From Priestia aryabhattai (GTDB lineage Bacteria > Bacillota > Bacilli > Bacillales > Bacillaceae_H), in the NCBI RefSeq assembly GCF_023715685.1, contig NZ_JAMBOQ010000003.1:1-64000 (forward strand): DNA of 64,000 nucleotides, written 5' to 3'. This document shows, in pieces, positions 56,909 to 64,000 of this stretch. Under the pieces are notes generated by a model, which did not search any database, was not told where the DNA came from, and saw only the letters and a list, made by a program, of their open reading frames with translations. Within the stretch, counting starts at the first letter, position 1; the number at the start of each line of letters is the position of its first letter. The translations under genes were made by a program, and so were the position numbers.

Positions 56909-58742
56909 GACAGCTGTTATTCTAGCTGCAGGGATGGGGAGCAGGATTCGTAAAAGAGCTGGAAATCGCCCTAAAGGGTTTTTGATGATTGATGAAAAAT
57001 CGATTATTGAACATTCCATTTCGAAGTTAGTAGAAGCAGGAGTTAAGACGATTTTTATTGGAACAGGTTATATGAAAGAAGAATATGAAAAGCTAATGCT
57101 TAGATACCCTCAAATAAAATGTGTTTATAATTCTAGATACGAAACAACGGGAAGTCTGTTTACGCTGTATCAATTTAAAAATTATATTAAAGAAGATTTT
57201 TTACTATTGGAATCAGATGTAATTTATGAAAAAAGGGCTTTGAAAACATTAGTAAACCATTCGAGATCAGATGTAATACTAGCGAGTAAATTGAACGGTG
57301 CTGGCGATGAAGTTTATATCGAAACTGATGAAAATAATAACCTTAAGAATATGTCAAAACAAAAAGAAGAGTTGAATAGTATCTATGCAGAATTAGTTGG
57401 TTTAACCAAACTCTCTTATGCTACATTTCAGAGACTTTGTGATGAAGCAAATACCCTGTTTCTGCTCAATCAATCGATTGATTATGAATATGGCCTCGTT
57501 AAAATTTCAGAAAAAGCAAATGTGTATATTCATAAACTGGACAATTTGGCATGGTGTGAAGTGGATGATGAAGATCACTGGGCAAGAGCAACTACTATTG
57601 TTTATCCGATTATTAAAGCTCGAGAAGGCATTCCACATGGCGTTAAGAGAAACATACTCCTAAATCCTGGACCGGCAACTACAACAGATACCGTCAAATA
57701 TGCTCAAATAGTGGAGGACATTTGTCCGAGAGAAAAAGAATTTGGAGAGACGATGGAATTTATCTCTACTGAATTAACAAAATTTGTTGGGAATCCAGAG
57801 AAGTATACTACGGTATTATTCGGCGGATCTGGAACAGCGGCAGTGGAATCTATTTTAAGTTCAGTAATTGATAACGGTACTGTTGTTATTATCAATAATG
57901 GTCCATACGGTGAGAGAATGTGTAAAATCGCTGAAATTTATGGGCTGAATTATTTAGAATATAAAAGCTCTGCCGAGCAGGCTATTGATATGAACGACTT
58001 AGAAATTTTTATAAAAAAGATTTCAACGAACGTTTCTTATCTGGCGCTTGTTCACTGTGAAACTTCAACAGGGCTTCTTAATGATATTGAACAAATTGGG
58101 GAATTTTGTGCAGTGAAAAATATCGAAATGATTGTGGATGCAATGAGTTCGTATGCAGCTGTTCCAATTGACATGCAAAAAATGAATATAAGCTATCTGG
58201 CTGCAAGTGCAAATAAAAACCTTCAAGGAATGGCAGGCGTGTCGTTTGTTATAGCAAATAAAGAACGGTTAGAAAAAACGGAGCAAATGAAGCCCCGTAA
58301 CCTTTATCTTCATTTATATGATCAGTATCACTATTTCCAAATGAATAAACAAATGCGTTTTACGCCTCCTATTCAGACTATTTATGCCTTAAAGCAGGCA
58401 ATTATAGAAACTCAGTGGGAAGGAATTGAGACAAGATATGAACGCTACTCAAAATCATGGACTACTTTAACTGATGGAATTACTCGGCTTGGGTTAACCT
58501 ATTTGGTTCCTGAAACACATCATTCTAAAATTATTACCTCTATCCTCGAGCCTTCCGATAAAAAGTATAATTTTGATATCATGCATGATTTTTTTTATAA
58601 ACAAGGATTTACCATTTATCCTGGTAAAATTGATAAATTAAAAACGTTTCGAATAGCAAATATTGGTGATATCACATATAGAGATATAGAAAGATTTCTT
58701 CACCTTCTTGAACAATATCTTAAAGATTTAAAAGGAGAGTGA
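56901..58742 (+). CDS. Cytidylyltransferase-2-AEP aminotransferase fusion (PntC-PhnW)
   Basis: 613 residues. Residues 1-240 are an NTP transferase: ILAAGMGSRIRKRAGNRPKG and the acidic CEVDDEDHWARA, as in LicC/PntC enzymes that make CMP-choline or CMP-aminoethylphosphonate. Residues ~248-613 are an AEP:pyruvate aminotransferase: LLNPGPATTTDTV, VDAMSSYAAVPIDM, and the PLP lysine K439 in SANKNLQGMAGVSF. The fusion predicts synthesis of 2-AEP and its CMP activation. It overlaps ppd by 8 bp. Confidence 0.92.
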   Translation: MIKTAVILAAGMGSRIRKRAGNRPKGFLMIDEKSIIEHSISKLVEAGVKTIFIGTGYMKEEYEKLMLRYPQIKCVYNSRYETTGSLFTLYQFKNYIKEDFLLLESDVIYEKRALKTLVNHSRSDVILASKLNGAGDEVYIETDENNNLKNMSKQKEELNSIYAELVGLTKLSYATFQRLCDEANTLFLLNQSIDYEYGLVKISEKANVYIHKLDNLAWCEVDDEDHWARATTIVYPIIKAREGIPHGVKRNILLNPGPATTTDTVKYAQIVEDICPREKEFGETMEFISTELTKFVGNPEKYTTVLFGGSGTAAVESILSSVIDNGTVVIINNGPYGERMCKIAEIYGLNYLEYKSSAEQAIDMNDLEIFIKKISTNVSYLALVHCETSTGLLNDIEQIGEFCAVKNIEMIVDAMSSYAAVPIDMQKMNISYLAASANKNLQGMAGVSFVIANKERLEKTEQMKPRNLYLHLYDQYHYFQMNKQMRFTPPIQTIYALKQAIIETQWEGIETRYERYSKSWTTLTDGITRLGLTYLVPETHHSKIITSILEPSDKKYNFDIMHDFFYKQGFTIYPGKIDKLKTFRIANIGDITYRDIERFLHLLEQYLKDLKGE

Positions 58743-58749
58743 AAAAAAT

Positions 58750-59172
58750 ATGAATCAAAAATTAGCTGTAGCAGTTATGGTGGTAAATCAAGATCATCAC
58801 GTGCTTCTAGTCAAGAATCATAGACGGGGATGGGAATTTCCAGGCGGTTTTGTCGAAGTAGGTGAATCAATAAGAGATGCGGGTATACGAGAGGTTAAAG
58901 AGGAATCTGGAATTGTTATTGAAGTGACAAACTTTCTAGGAGTAGAACAAGATGTTAAAAGGTCTACTACTGTTATTTTATTAAAGGGAAAAGCGATTAG
59001 CGGGGAAATTTCTGTCTCCAATGAAACGCAGGGTGTGGGATATTTTACGTTAGAAGAAGCAAAAAACATAATTAAATTAGATAACTTTAAGGATAGAATG
59101 GCTAGGTGTCTAAAAGAGACTGAAATACCATTTTTCTATATTTTAAAAGACACAGGCTCCTTTTACGTATAG
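58750..59172 (+). CDS. Nudix hydrolase
   Basis: 140 residues with an intact Nudix box, from GGFVEVGESIRDAGIREV to KEESGI. It hydrolyses a nucleoside diphosphate linkage. It lies 7 bp after the CMP-AEP fusion gene with AGGAG upstream and ends the operon. It could clear CMP-AEP or another nucleotide derivative, or a side product; this is inference. Confidence 0.9.
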   Translation: MNQKLAVAVMVVNQDHHVLLVKNHRRGWEFPGGFVEVGESIRDAGIREVKEESGIVIEVTNFLGVEQDVKRSTTVILLKGKAISGEISVSNETQGVGYFTLEEAKNIIKLDNFKDRMARCLKETEIPFFYILKDTGSFYV

Positions 59173-59222
59173 GCGGGAGGTTTCTGTGTTGTGCTAGAAA
59201 TGCAGGCTGAACTCGATTAAAT

Positions 59223-59264
59223 AAAAAACTCTCATCGTCATGCGTAGCGATGAGAGTTTTTTAT
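59223..59264. terminator. Bidirectional terminator between the phosphonate operon and alsSD
   Basis: AAAAAACTCTCATCG pairs with CGATGAGAGTTTTTT around a short loop. Confidence 0.9.
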
Positions 59265-59282
59265 CAGTAAAAGTATCGTTGT

Positions 59283-59996
59283 TTATTCAGCCGTCGCAAT
59301 TTCTTCTTCTACATCATGGTCTTCTAAATTAGCATCTAAAAATTCACTTGTTTCCGATAAATTGAGATTTAATTTCGTTTTTTTACAAATTTGAATTGTA
59401 ACATCTTGAACGGAGACGTCTAAAACATGACCCCCTTCTTTTTTATATTCATCAATGAAGTGCAGGTGGTAGCCGGGAACACCGATGCCTGAAGAATATT
59501 CTGGCGTGTAAAAACCTGCTAGTGTTCCATTTACGTCTGAAGATGTAAATGTAGGCTGATCAGCAGCTGCATCTACCATAGAAGGGTAGGGTTTCTCTTG
59601 CTTTGCAACAGTGCGTGTTTTTACTTCTTTAAACTTCCCGTCGATGCGAACTGCATAGAATAAATTCGGGCTAGGAATAAGCTCGTTCATTAAGCTTTCT
59701 AGTTGTTCACGGTTCATTTCTTTTTCTCCATGGTAAGAGATATCTTCATAAAAGGTTGTCATAATGGCAAAAGGTGTTTTTGCATCTTTACTAATAGGTG
59801 CGGCTTTCCCATCAGCAATATGATAAAACTCTCCGTCAAAGGCAATCATTTCACCGTCCAATTGATTAAACGTACCGATGCCGAAATCACCTTTTTTAGC
59901 TAAGGCCTTGTATGTGACAACACCGTCAAACACTCCGTCTAATAAAGCAATCATAGTGGAAGTTTGATGAATCGTTAATTTTTCTTTATTGCTCAT
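59283..59996 (-). CDS. alsD: Alpha-acetolactate decarboxylase
   Basis: 237 residues. IALLDGVFDGVVTYKALAKK opens the domain. Zinc ligands lie in the segment GYHLHFIDEYKKEGGHVLD (HxH and a later His). It converts 2-acetolactate to acetoin. It follows alsS by 16 bp on the same strand. Confidence 0.94.
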   Translation of the reverse strand: MSNKEKLTIHQTSTMIALLDGVFDGVVTYKALAKKGDFGIGTFNQLDGEMIAFDGEFYHIADGKAAPISKDAKTPFAIMTTFYEDISYHGEKEMNREQLESLMNELIPSPNLFYAVRIDGKFKEVKTRTVAKQEKPYPSMVDAAADQPTFTSSDVNGTLAGFYTPEYSSGIGVPGYHLHFIDEYKKEGGHVLDVSVQDVTIQICKKTKLNLNLSETSEFLDANLEDHDVEEEIATAE

Positions 59997-60012
59997 CCTT
60001 TACTCAGTCCTT

Positions 60013-61689
60013 TCAGTTAATTTGATCTGGTAGTAGCTGTGTATTTAATTTTTCGTTATCCTTATAATCTACAGGCACATCGATGATAACGGGGCCTTGT
60101 TCACGAAAAGCGTTTGCTAGAGTGTCAGAAAATTCTTCTGGTGAGTTAACTCTAAATCCTTTGGCACCAAAACTTTCAGCAAGCGTAACAAAGTTTACAC
60201 TGCCAAACTCTACTGCAGATTTTCGGCCATATTTAATCTGCTGTTGAAAGCCAACCATATCGTAGGTTTGGTCGTTCCAGATAATGTGAACAATCGGTAA
60301 GTTTAACCGAACGGCTGTCTCGAGCTCCATAGCTGAAAATAAAAAACCGCCGTCTCCAGACATGGACAGAACTTTTTTGTGGGGGCGAACGAGTGCAGCT
60401 GAAATAGCCCAAGGTAAAGCAACACCTAGAGTCTGCATGCCGTTGCTGAATAGTAAATGCTGAGGTTCATAGGAACGAAAATAACGAGCCATCCATATGT
60501 AATGCGAACCGACGTCACACGTGATGGTAGTATCATCTTCAACAAAATCCTGCAGAGTTTCAATTAACTGTAGGGGATGAAGGTGAGTATCATTAGAAAA
60601 CTCGTACTGATCGTCAGATTGTTCTAGTTTTATTTTTAGCGTTTTTAAAAAAGAAGCACTTTCTTTTGAACGTATTAAATTTGGGAGTTTATCCGCTAAT
60701 ATGTCAATCGTGCTTGGAATATCTCCTACTAACTCAATTTCCGGCTGATAATGATGGTCAGCTTGTGCTTGTAAATCACCTAAATGAATAATGCTTCTTA
60801 GACTTTCTGAGTTCCAAATAGAAGGAGGATATTCAACTGGGTCATATCCGATTGTTAAGACGACGTCAGCATGCTTCAATAAGACGTCTCCAGGCTGGTT
60901 GCGAAAAAGACCTACTCGCCCAAAAAAGTGAGTTTCAAGCTCACGTGAAACAGCTCCTGCACCTTGGAACGTTTCTACAATAGGAAGGGCATGTTTAGCT
61001 ACAAGTTGACGGATCGATTCGACCGCTTTAGATTTACTTGCTCTCATACCTAAAAGTAAAACAGGTAGCTTTGCTGTGCGAATGGTGTGTATAGCTTGGG
61101 CAATAGCGTCTAAATTGGCAGCGCCAATCGTAGGAGTTTTTAAAACGGATAGAGGGGAAGCTGATGTTTCGCTATCCATCACATCCTGTGGCAAGCTGAC
61201 AAAAGATGCTCCTGAAGGAGAAGAAGCAGCTTCGCGAAAGGCGTCTGTTATCACTTCTGGAACGTTTGCAACCTCTTCTACCTCAACGCTGAATTTGGTG
61301 ATAGATTTAAATAGCCCTTCATTATCCATTGATTGATGCGTCTTTTTTAATCGATCTGCTCTAGGTACTGCTCCTGCTAAGGCTACCACTGGATCACCTT
61401 CAGAAGTAGCAGTGACAAGGCCGGTGGCTAAGTTAGCGGCACCTGGACCTGATGTGACAAGGCAAACGCCCGGCGTACCTGTCAGTCTTCCCATAGCAGC
61501 TGCCATAAACGCAGCATTTTGTTCATGGCGACAAACAATTACTTCTGGTCCTTTCTCTTTCAGAACATCAAATACGCCATCAATTTTGGCTCCTGGAATG
61601 GCAAAAATATAAGGCACATTCTGACTTGCCAAACTTTCTACTAGTAAATCAGCGCCTTTTTTTGTTTCAGTAGTATCAGCATTACTCAT
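60013..61689 (-). CDS. alsS: Catabolic acetolactate synthase
   Basis: 558 residues of the FAD-independent catabolic type. The catalytic Glu is in [17 protein letters not shown]. The ThDP motif begins [18 protein letters not shown] and ends [12 protein letters not shown]. It condenses two pyruvates to 2-acetolactate in overflow metabolism. GGAGAG precedes the ATG. No AlsR gene is next to it, unlike in B. subtilis. Confidence 0.95.
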   Translation of the reverse strand: MSNADTTETKKGADLLVESLASQNVPYIFAIPGAKIDGVFDVLKEKGPEVIVCRHEQNAAFMAAAMGRLTGTPGVCLVTSGPGAANLATGLVTATSEGDPVVALAGAVPRADRLKKTHQSMDNEGLFKSITKFSVEVEEVANVPEVITDAFREAASSPSGASFVSLPQDVMDSETSASPLSVLKTPTIGAANLDAIAQAIHTIRTAKLPVLLLGMRASKSKAVESIRQLVAKHALPIVETFQGAGAVSRELETHFFGRVGLFRNQPGDVLLKHADVVLTIGYDPVEYPPSIWNSESLRSIIHLGDLQAQADHHYQPEIELVGDIPSTIDILADKLPNLIRSKESASFLKTLKIKLEQSDDQYEFSNDTHLHPLQLIETLQDFVEDDTTITCDVGSHYIWMARYFRSYEPQHLLFSNGMQTLGVALPWAISAALVRPHKKVLSMSGDGGFLFSAMELETAVRLNLPIVHIIWNDQTYDMVGFQQQIKYGRKSAVEFGSVNFVTLAESFGAKGFRVNSPEEFSDTLANAFREQGPVIIDVPVDYKDNEKLNTQLLPDQIN

Positions 61690-61799
61690 CGTGTATTCTC
61701 TCCTTTATGTTTCTTAAATAGGTTTTAAGGCCTGCTGATTGAATACCCAATTTGTATGACAACTAACCAAAGGAAAGAAGAAGGTTTTAATTTTCTAAA

Positions 61800-61830
61800 T
61801 AAAAAACTTCCCTATTAATTAGGGAAGCAG
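61800..61830 (-). terminator. Terminator of the minus-strand Spo0E-like gene
   Basis: CTTCCCT (61807-61813) and AGGGAAG (61821-61827) arms, with a T-run on the minus strand. Confidence 0.75.
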
Positions 61831-61918
61831 GGATGTACCTATTGCGAATAAAACATATCTGTTTTATTTGTAGGTTTATGGTGCTTGAGGCATAGCAAGT
61901 GAAATTCCTACGTGGCTC

Positions 61919-62083
61919 TTATTTGATATGGTTAAAAAGCTTTTGGTAACTAACAATTTTTTGATCTAGCTTTTGACTTAATTTTAAGATCTCACCGTGA
62001 GAATAACTGCTTGTTTTTTTAGCTAATTGATAAATATCTGATTGTAAGGCTCGAATTTCTTTTTCTAACTGAGGTTGCTTCAT
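61919..62083 (-). CDS. Spo0E-like protein with KLD motif
   Basis: 54 residues, MKQPQLEKEIRALQSDIYQL then LKLSQKLDQKIVSYQKL. The two-helix pattern and S-Q-x-L-D are Spo0E-like, but Lys replaces the usual Glu/Arg before L-D. GGAGAGG precedes the ATG. It is similar in layout to the protein at 17193. It probably dephosphorylates Spo0A or a related regulator; the substitution may alter specificity. Confidence 0.78.
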   Translation of the reverse strand: MKQPQLEKEIRALQSDIYQLAKKTSSYSHGEILKLSQKLDQKIVSYQKLFNHIK

Positions 62084-62219
62084 TGAAATCCTCTCCAAGT
62101 CAGAATACTTCTATCTTTTATCTAATAGTATGAAATTCCTTCATATTTGTAAAATGTTTTTCGTTTTGAAAAATATGAAATAGGTGAAGAGCTGCTGACA
62201 AGCTTTGTCGAATACTTTT

Positions 62220-62249
62220 TTTACCTGTTTTCAACAAATATGATATACT
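62220..62249 (+). promoter_or_regulatory. Promoter of the RNA candidate
   Basis: TTTACC (62220-62225), 18-nt spacer, TATACT (62244-62249), a reasonable SigA-type promoter with no protein gene after it. Confidence 0.5.
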
Positions 62250-62255
62250 GAAGCT

Positions 62256-62457
62256 AGGAAAAATGACAATCTGGAGCGCACGTTCAGTTATTCTTAACAA
62301 GCGAATGAATTCTTAGCTTTGACAAGTTTAACTTGTAAGGTGAAGAAATTCATCACATAATCTTATTAGATCTGAACCTTGTCAGCCCGGATGAGGATTT
62401 GTCGAAAACGATTCACTAGAAAAAACCTTCGAGACCGCCAACTCGGAGGTTTTTTTA
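62256..62457 (+). ncRNA. Candidate structured small RNA
   Basis: Follows a SigA-like promoter and ends in a strong terminator. Nested pairings are TGACAA/TTGTCA (62264-62269/62379-62384), GTTCAG/CTGAAC (62282-62287/62372-62377), ATGAATT/AATTCAT (62305-62311/62347-62353) and the hairpin GACAAG/CTTGT (62321-62336). No open frame with a ribosome site. It converges on the transcript of the 41-residue peptide and shares its terminator. Not recognised as a known RNA family. Confidence 0.5.
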
Positions 62458-62458
62458 T
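62420..62458. terminator. Bidirectional terminator shared by sRNA and peptide transcripts
   Basis: AAAAAACCTTCGAG (62420-62433) pairs with CTCGGAGGTTTTTT (62442-62455), with T-runs on both strands. Confidence 0.85.
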
Positions 62459-62679
62459 TTTTGTGTATGGGAAGTAAAAAATAGACATAGACTAATAAAG
62501 AAAAAGGTCCCGCACCCATAATCGGCTGTAGTTGATTACACCTTGTCCATTTCTGCAAGGAAGCTGTCTTTTTACTATAGGGAAGTGCCGCCAAACACCA
62601 TTCCCTAAAGACAATCAGCACACGAGCCTTATGGATGAAGAACCTTTTAGACGATACTTATTGGTGATTACTTATTTTA

Positions 62680-62805
62680 CTACTGGAAAAATAGCAAAAT
62701 AAGAGCGACTATGGCTCCTAAAAGCTCCACGTAAGCCGTTAGGAGCTGAACATTCTCAGCATCTAGGAAAAATGACTTGAGGATTCGTCTCAGACTATCC
62801 ACCAC
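62680..62805 (-). CDS. 41-residue hydrophobic peptide, possible type I toxin
   Basis: Reads VVDSLRRILKSFFLDAENVQ and ends YVELLGAIVALILLFFQ. A charged amphipathic N-terminus leads into a single hydrophobic C-terminal helix. GTG at 62805 follows AAGG eight bases upstream. The transcript would run on ~220 bp through structured, non-coding sequence to the terminator at 62420-62458. Size, hydrophobicity and the converging RNA resemble Bacillus type I toxin modules, but the sequence matches no family I know. A small sporulation membrane protein is an alternative. Confidence 0.55.
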   Translation of the reverse strand: MVDSLRRILKSFFLDAENVQLLTAYVELLGAIVALILLFFQ

Positions 62806-62909
62806 CTTTTTTTCCTTGCGTGAATTCCCAAGGGAAAGAAAGGGGACGACAGTGCTTCTTTATTTTAACAAAAGTGGCAAATGATAAGTAGATTTATTTG
62901 AAGTATAAA

Positions 62910-62940
62910 TTAAAAAAGCATGTAGAATACATGCTTTTTT
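62910..62940. terminator. Terminator of ywbE
   Basis: AAAAAAGCATGTA and TACATGCTTTTTT arms around a short loop, at the ywbE stop. Confidence 0.85.
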
Positions 62941-63136
62941 AATTTGGGTAAATTTCTTTTATGCGTCCGACTTGTCCATCTGTTAAACGAACTTTGATGC
63001 CGTGTGGGTGAAAGCTTGAATTGGTCAGAATGTCTTTGACCGTTCCATGTGTAAGTTTTCCAGAACGCTGATCCGCTTTTAAAACAATGTCGACTTCAAT
63101 TCCAGGGGCTACGTCTTTTCTATTTTGTCCGTTCAT
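62939..63136 (-). CDS. ywbE: YwbE-family small protein
   Basis: 65 residues. GQNRKDVAPGIEVDIVLKAD and KVRLTDGQVGRIKEIYPN are the conserved YwbE core, a small basic beta-rich protein of unknown function, possibly RNA or nucleic-acid binding. It overlaps the upstream small gene (TAATG), so the two are translationally coupled. Confidence 0.92.
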   Translation of the reverse strand: MNGQNRKDVAPGIEVDIVLKADQRSGKLTHGTVKDILTNSSFHPHGIKVRLTDGQVGRIKEIYPN

Positions 63137-63315
63137 TATACACCTGTTCTCTTGCGCTGATTATTCGTTTTTTTTGTTTGTTGACTCGTCAGCTTTTTGG
63201 TTGCTTGATTCGTGCTGCTATTTTGAGCTTTACTTGAAGATTGATTTTTCTTATTAGCAAGCTGCTGTTTGATAGCATCTTGAAGACTAATTTTCTTTTT
63301 AAGTTGTTCTGTCAT
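63136..63315 (-). CDS. Small basic Gln/Lys/Ser-rich protein coupled to ywbE
   Basis: 59 residues, MTEQLKKKISLQDAIKQQLA followed by a low-complexity Ser/Thr/Gln/Lys tail ending QRKRTGV. AGGAGG precedes the ATG. The stop overlaps the ywbE start. The composition suggests a disordered, nucleic-acid-interacting protein. Function unknown. Confidence 0.75.
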   Translation of the reverse strand: MTEQLKKKISLQDAIKQQLANKKNQSSSKAQNSSTNQATKKLTSQQTKKTNNQRKRTGV

Positions 63316-63371
63316 ATGGGTTCCTCCTGAATACGTACATCGTCTGAAAAAACAAAGAAAGTAAGGGAATG

Positions 63372-63400
63372 AAAAAGCTGACTAGATAGTCAGCTTTTTT
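63372..63400. terminator. Terminator of the HxlR-type gene
   Basis: AAAAAGCTGACTA pairs with TAGTCAGCTTTTT. Confidence 0.85.
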
Positions 63401-63768
63401 TAATTAGAAACAGTGACTTCTTCTACAGGCTGCATAAGTACAGCTTCTTTATCAGGATACGTTTTTTCAATATGATGTTCTCCCCAAGAGCATAATGAAT
63501 CAAGAATGCTTTTTAAAGACCATCCGTAATCTGTTAAAGAATATTCTACTCGAGGCGGCATTTCATTGTACATTTTTCTAACAATGATGCCGTCTGCTTC
63601 AAGTTCACGAAGCTGCTGCGTTAATACTTTTTGTGTAACGCGCGGCATAATTCTTTTTAATTCTCCAGGGCGCTTTGTCCCTTTGATTAAGTGGCAAAGA
63701 ATAACGACTTTCCACTTGCCTCCAATGACTTCTAGTGCCGCTTCCACTGGAATATTATATTTTTTCAC
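63400..63768 (-). CDS. HxlR-family transcriptional regulator
   Basis: 122 residues. The winged HTH carries the family core [37 protein letters not shown] and [14 protein letters not shown] at 63768 is preceded by AAGGAGAG eight bases upstream; an open frame reaching 63810 is less likely. HxlR proteins sense aldehydes, quinones or oxidants through Cys residues; Cys in ILCHL and LCSWG are candidates. It is divergent from a gene outside the right edge, across the operator at 63932-63960. Confidence 0.92.
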   Translation of the reverse strand: MKKYNIPVEAALEVIGGKWKVVILCHLIKGTKRPGELKRIMPRVTQKVLTQQLRELEADGIIVRKMYNEMPPRVEYSLTDYGWSLKSILDSLCSWGEHHIEKTYPDKEAVLMQPVEEVTVSN

Positions 63769-63931
63769 GTTAACAACTCTCCTTGTTCTAGAGATAACGG
63801 TCAAATGCATGTTTTCGCATTTTTTCTGATGTTTATCATATCACTATAGAGCAAAATTTTCTAGGTGTAAGCATTTTTTTAGAATACCCAATAGTTCATG
63901 ACTTTAGTATTTACGCTTATTGTAACCTCCA

Positions 63932-63960
63932 GGTACCTATATCACTTGAAAGTGCGTACT
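63932..63960. promoter_or_regulatory. Probable HxlR operator
   Basis: CACTT (63943-63947) and AAGTG (63950-63954) form a dyad flanked by GGTAC (63932-63936) and GTACT (63956-63960). It lies upstream of the HxlR-type gene and faces an unseen + strand gene. Binding is inferred. Confidence 0.5.
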
Positions 63961-64000
63961 TTTTCTTTGGTTTTACATCGCTCATAATAGCAATTGTTGA

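Noticed and set aside
62382..62621. 79-codon minus-strand frame after the hydrophobic peptide
   Set aside because: It runs through the terminator hairpin and a structured region and has no ribosome site.

Overview
The window reads as a chromosome segment of a spore-forming Bacillaceae, most likely the Priestia (Bacillus) megaterium group. The reasons are low GC, strong AGGAGG-type ribosome binding sites with some GTG and TTG starts, an H-type small acid-soluble spore protein, a CwlJ/SleB-type cortex hydrolase, two Spo0E-like phosphatases, CcpA cre-like sites, a SigB-type promoter and a ydaO c-di-AMP riboswitch. The species call is inference. No rRNA, tRNA, intact insertion sequence, prophage or CRISPR array was seen.

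Layout. 1-3.7 kb: a structured RNA-like element resembling a divergent cobalamin riboswitch, marC, a quinone-reductase-like gene, a truncated serine recombinase with its repeats, an Lrp/AsnC regulator and a DUF1450 protein. 3.9-11.6 kb: a tyrosine/homogentisate catabolic operon (HPPD, an unknown 338-aa protein, fumarylacetoacetase, an aminotransferase, homogentisate dioxygenase) followed by an amino acid permease. No recognisable maleylacetoacetate isomerase is present, and the unknown protein is the natural candidate. 11.6-17.4 kb: a loose, gene-poor stretch with small spore and stress genes, damaged genes, a ~245-bp duplicated module and three tandem hairpin units. 17.5-20.8 kb: a soluble histidine kinase overlapping a ThDP enzyme, with no response regulator. 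21-31.8 kb: a frameshifted ydeI-like gene, a CBO0543-like remnant, riboswitch-kimA, dbpA, cutC, a GabP-like permease, a YflT-like stress gene with an ATA start, and an MBL-TetR pair. 32-37.5 kb: the licR-licBCAH system for oligo-beta-glucosides. 37.7-41.5 kb: lytST and lrgAB (pyruvate uptake type). 42.3-48 kb: nasB, nasC and a nitrate transporter.

48.4-59.2 kb holds the most interesting locus. A divergent spermidine-synthase-like gene and an N-formylglutamate-amidohydrolase-like gene sit beside a tight six-gene operon. In order it encodes an amidoligase fused to a YheC/D-type ATP-grasp, a MurF-like ligase, PEP mutase with a degenerate C-terminal domain, phosphonopyruvate decarboxylase, a cytidylyltransferase fused to 2-aminoethylphosphonate aminotransferase, and a Nudix hydrolase. 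The last enzymes predict 2-aminoethylphosphonate and its CMP-activated form. The three ligase modules predict amide-bond chemistry on a peptide or acidic polymer. A sporulation-type -10 sequence precedes the operon. The product is unknown.

59.3-64 kb: alsSD for acetoin formation, a Spo0E-like gene, a compact locus with a 41-residue hydrophobic peptide converging on a structured RNA candidate, the ywbE pair, and an HxlR-type regulator with a likely operator near the right edge.
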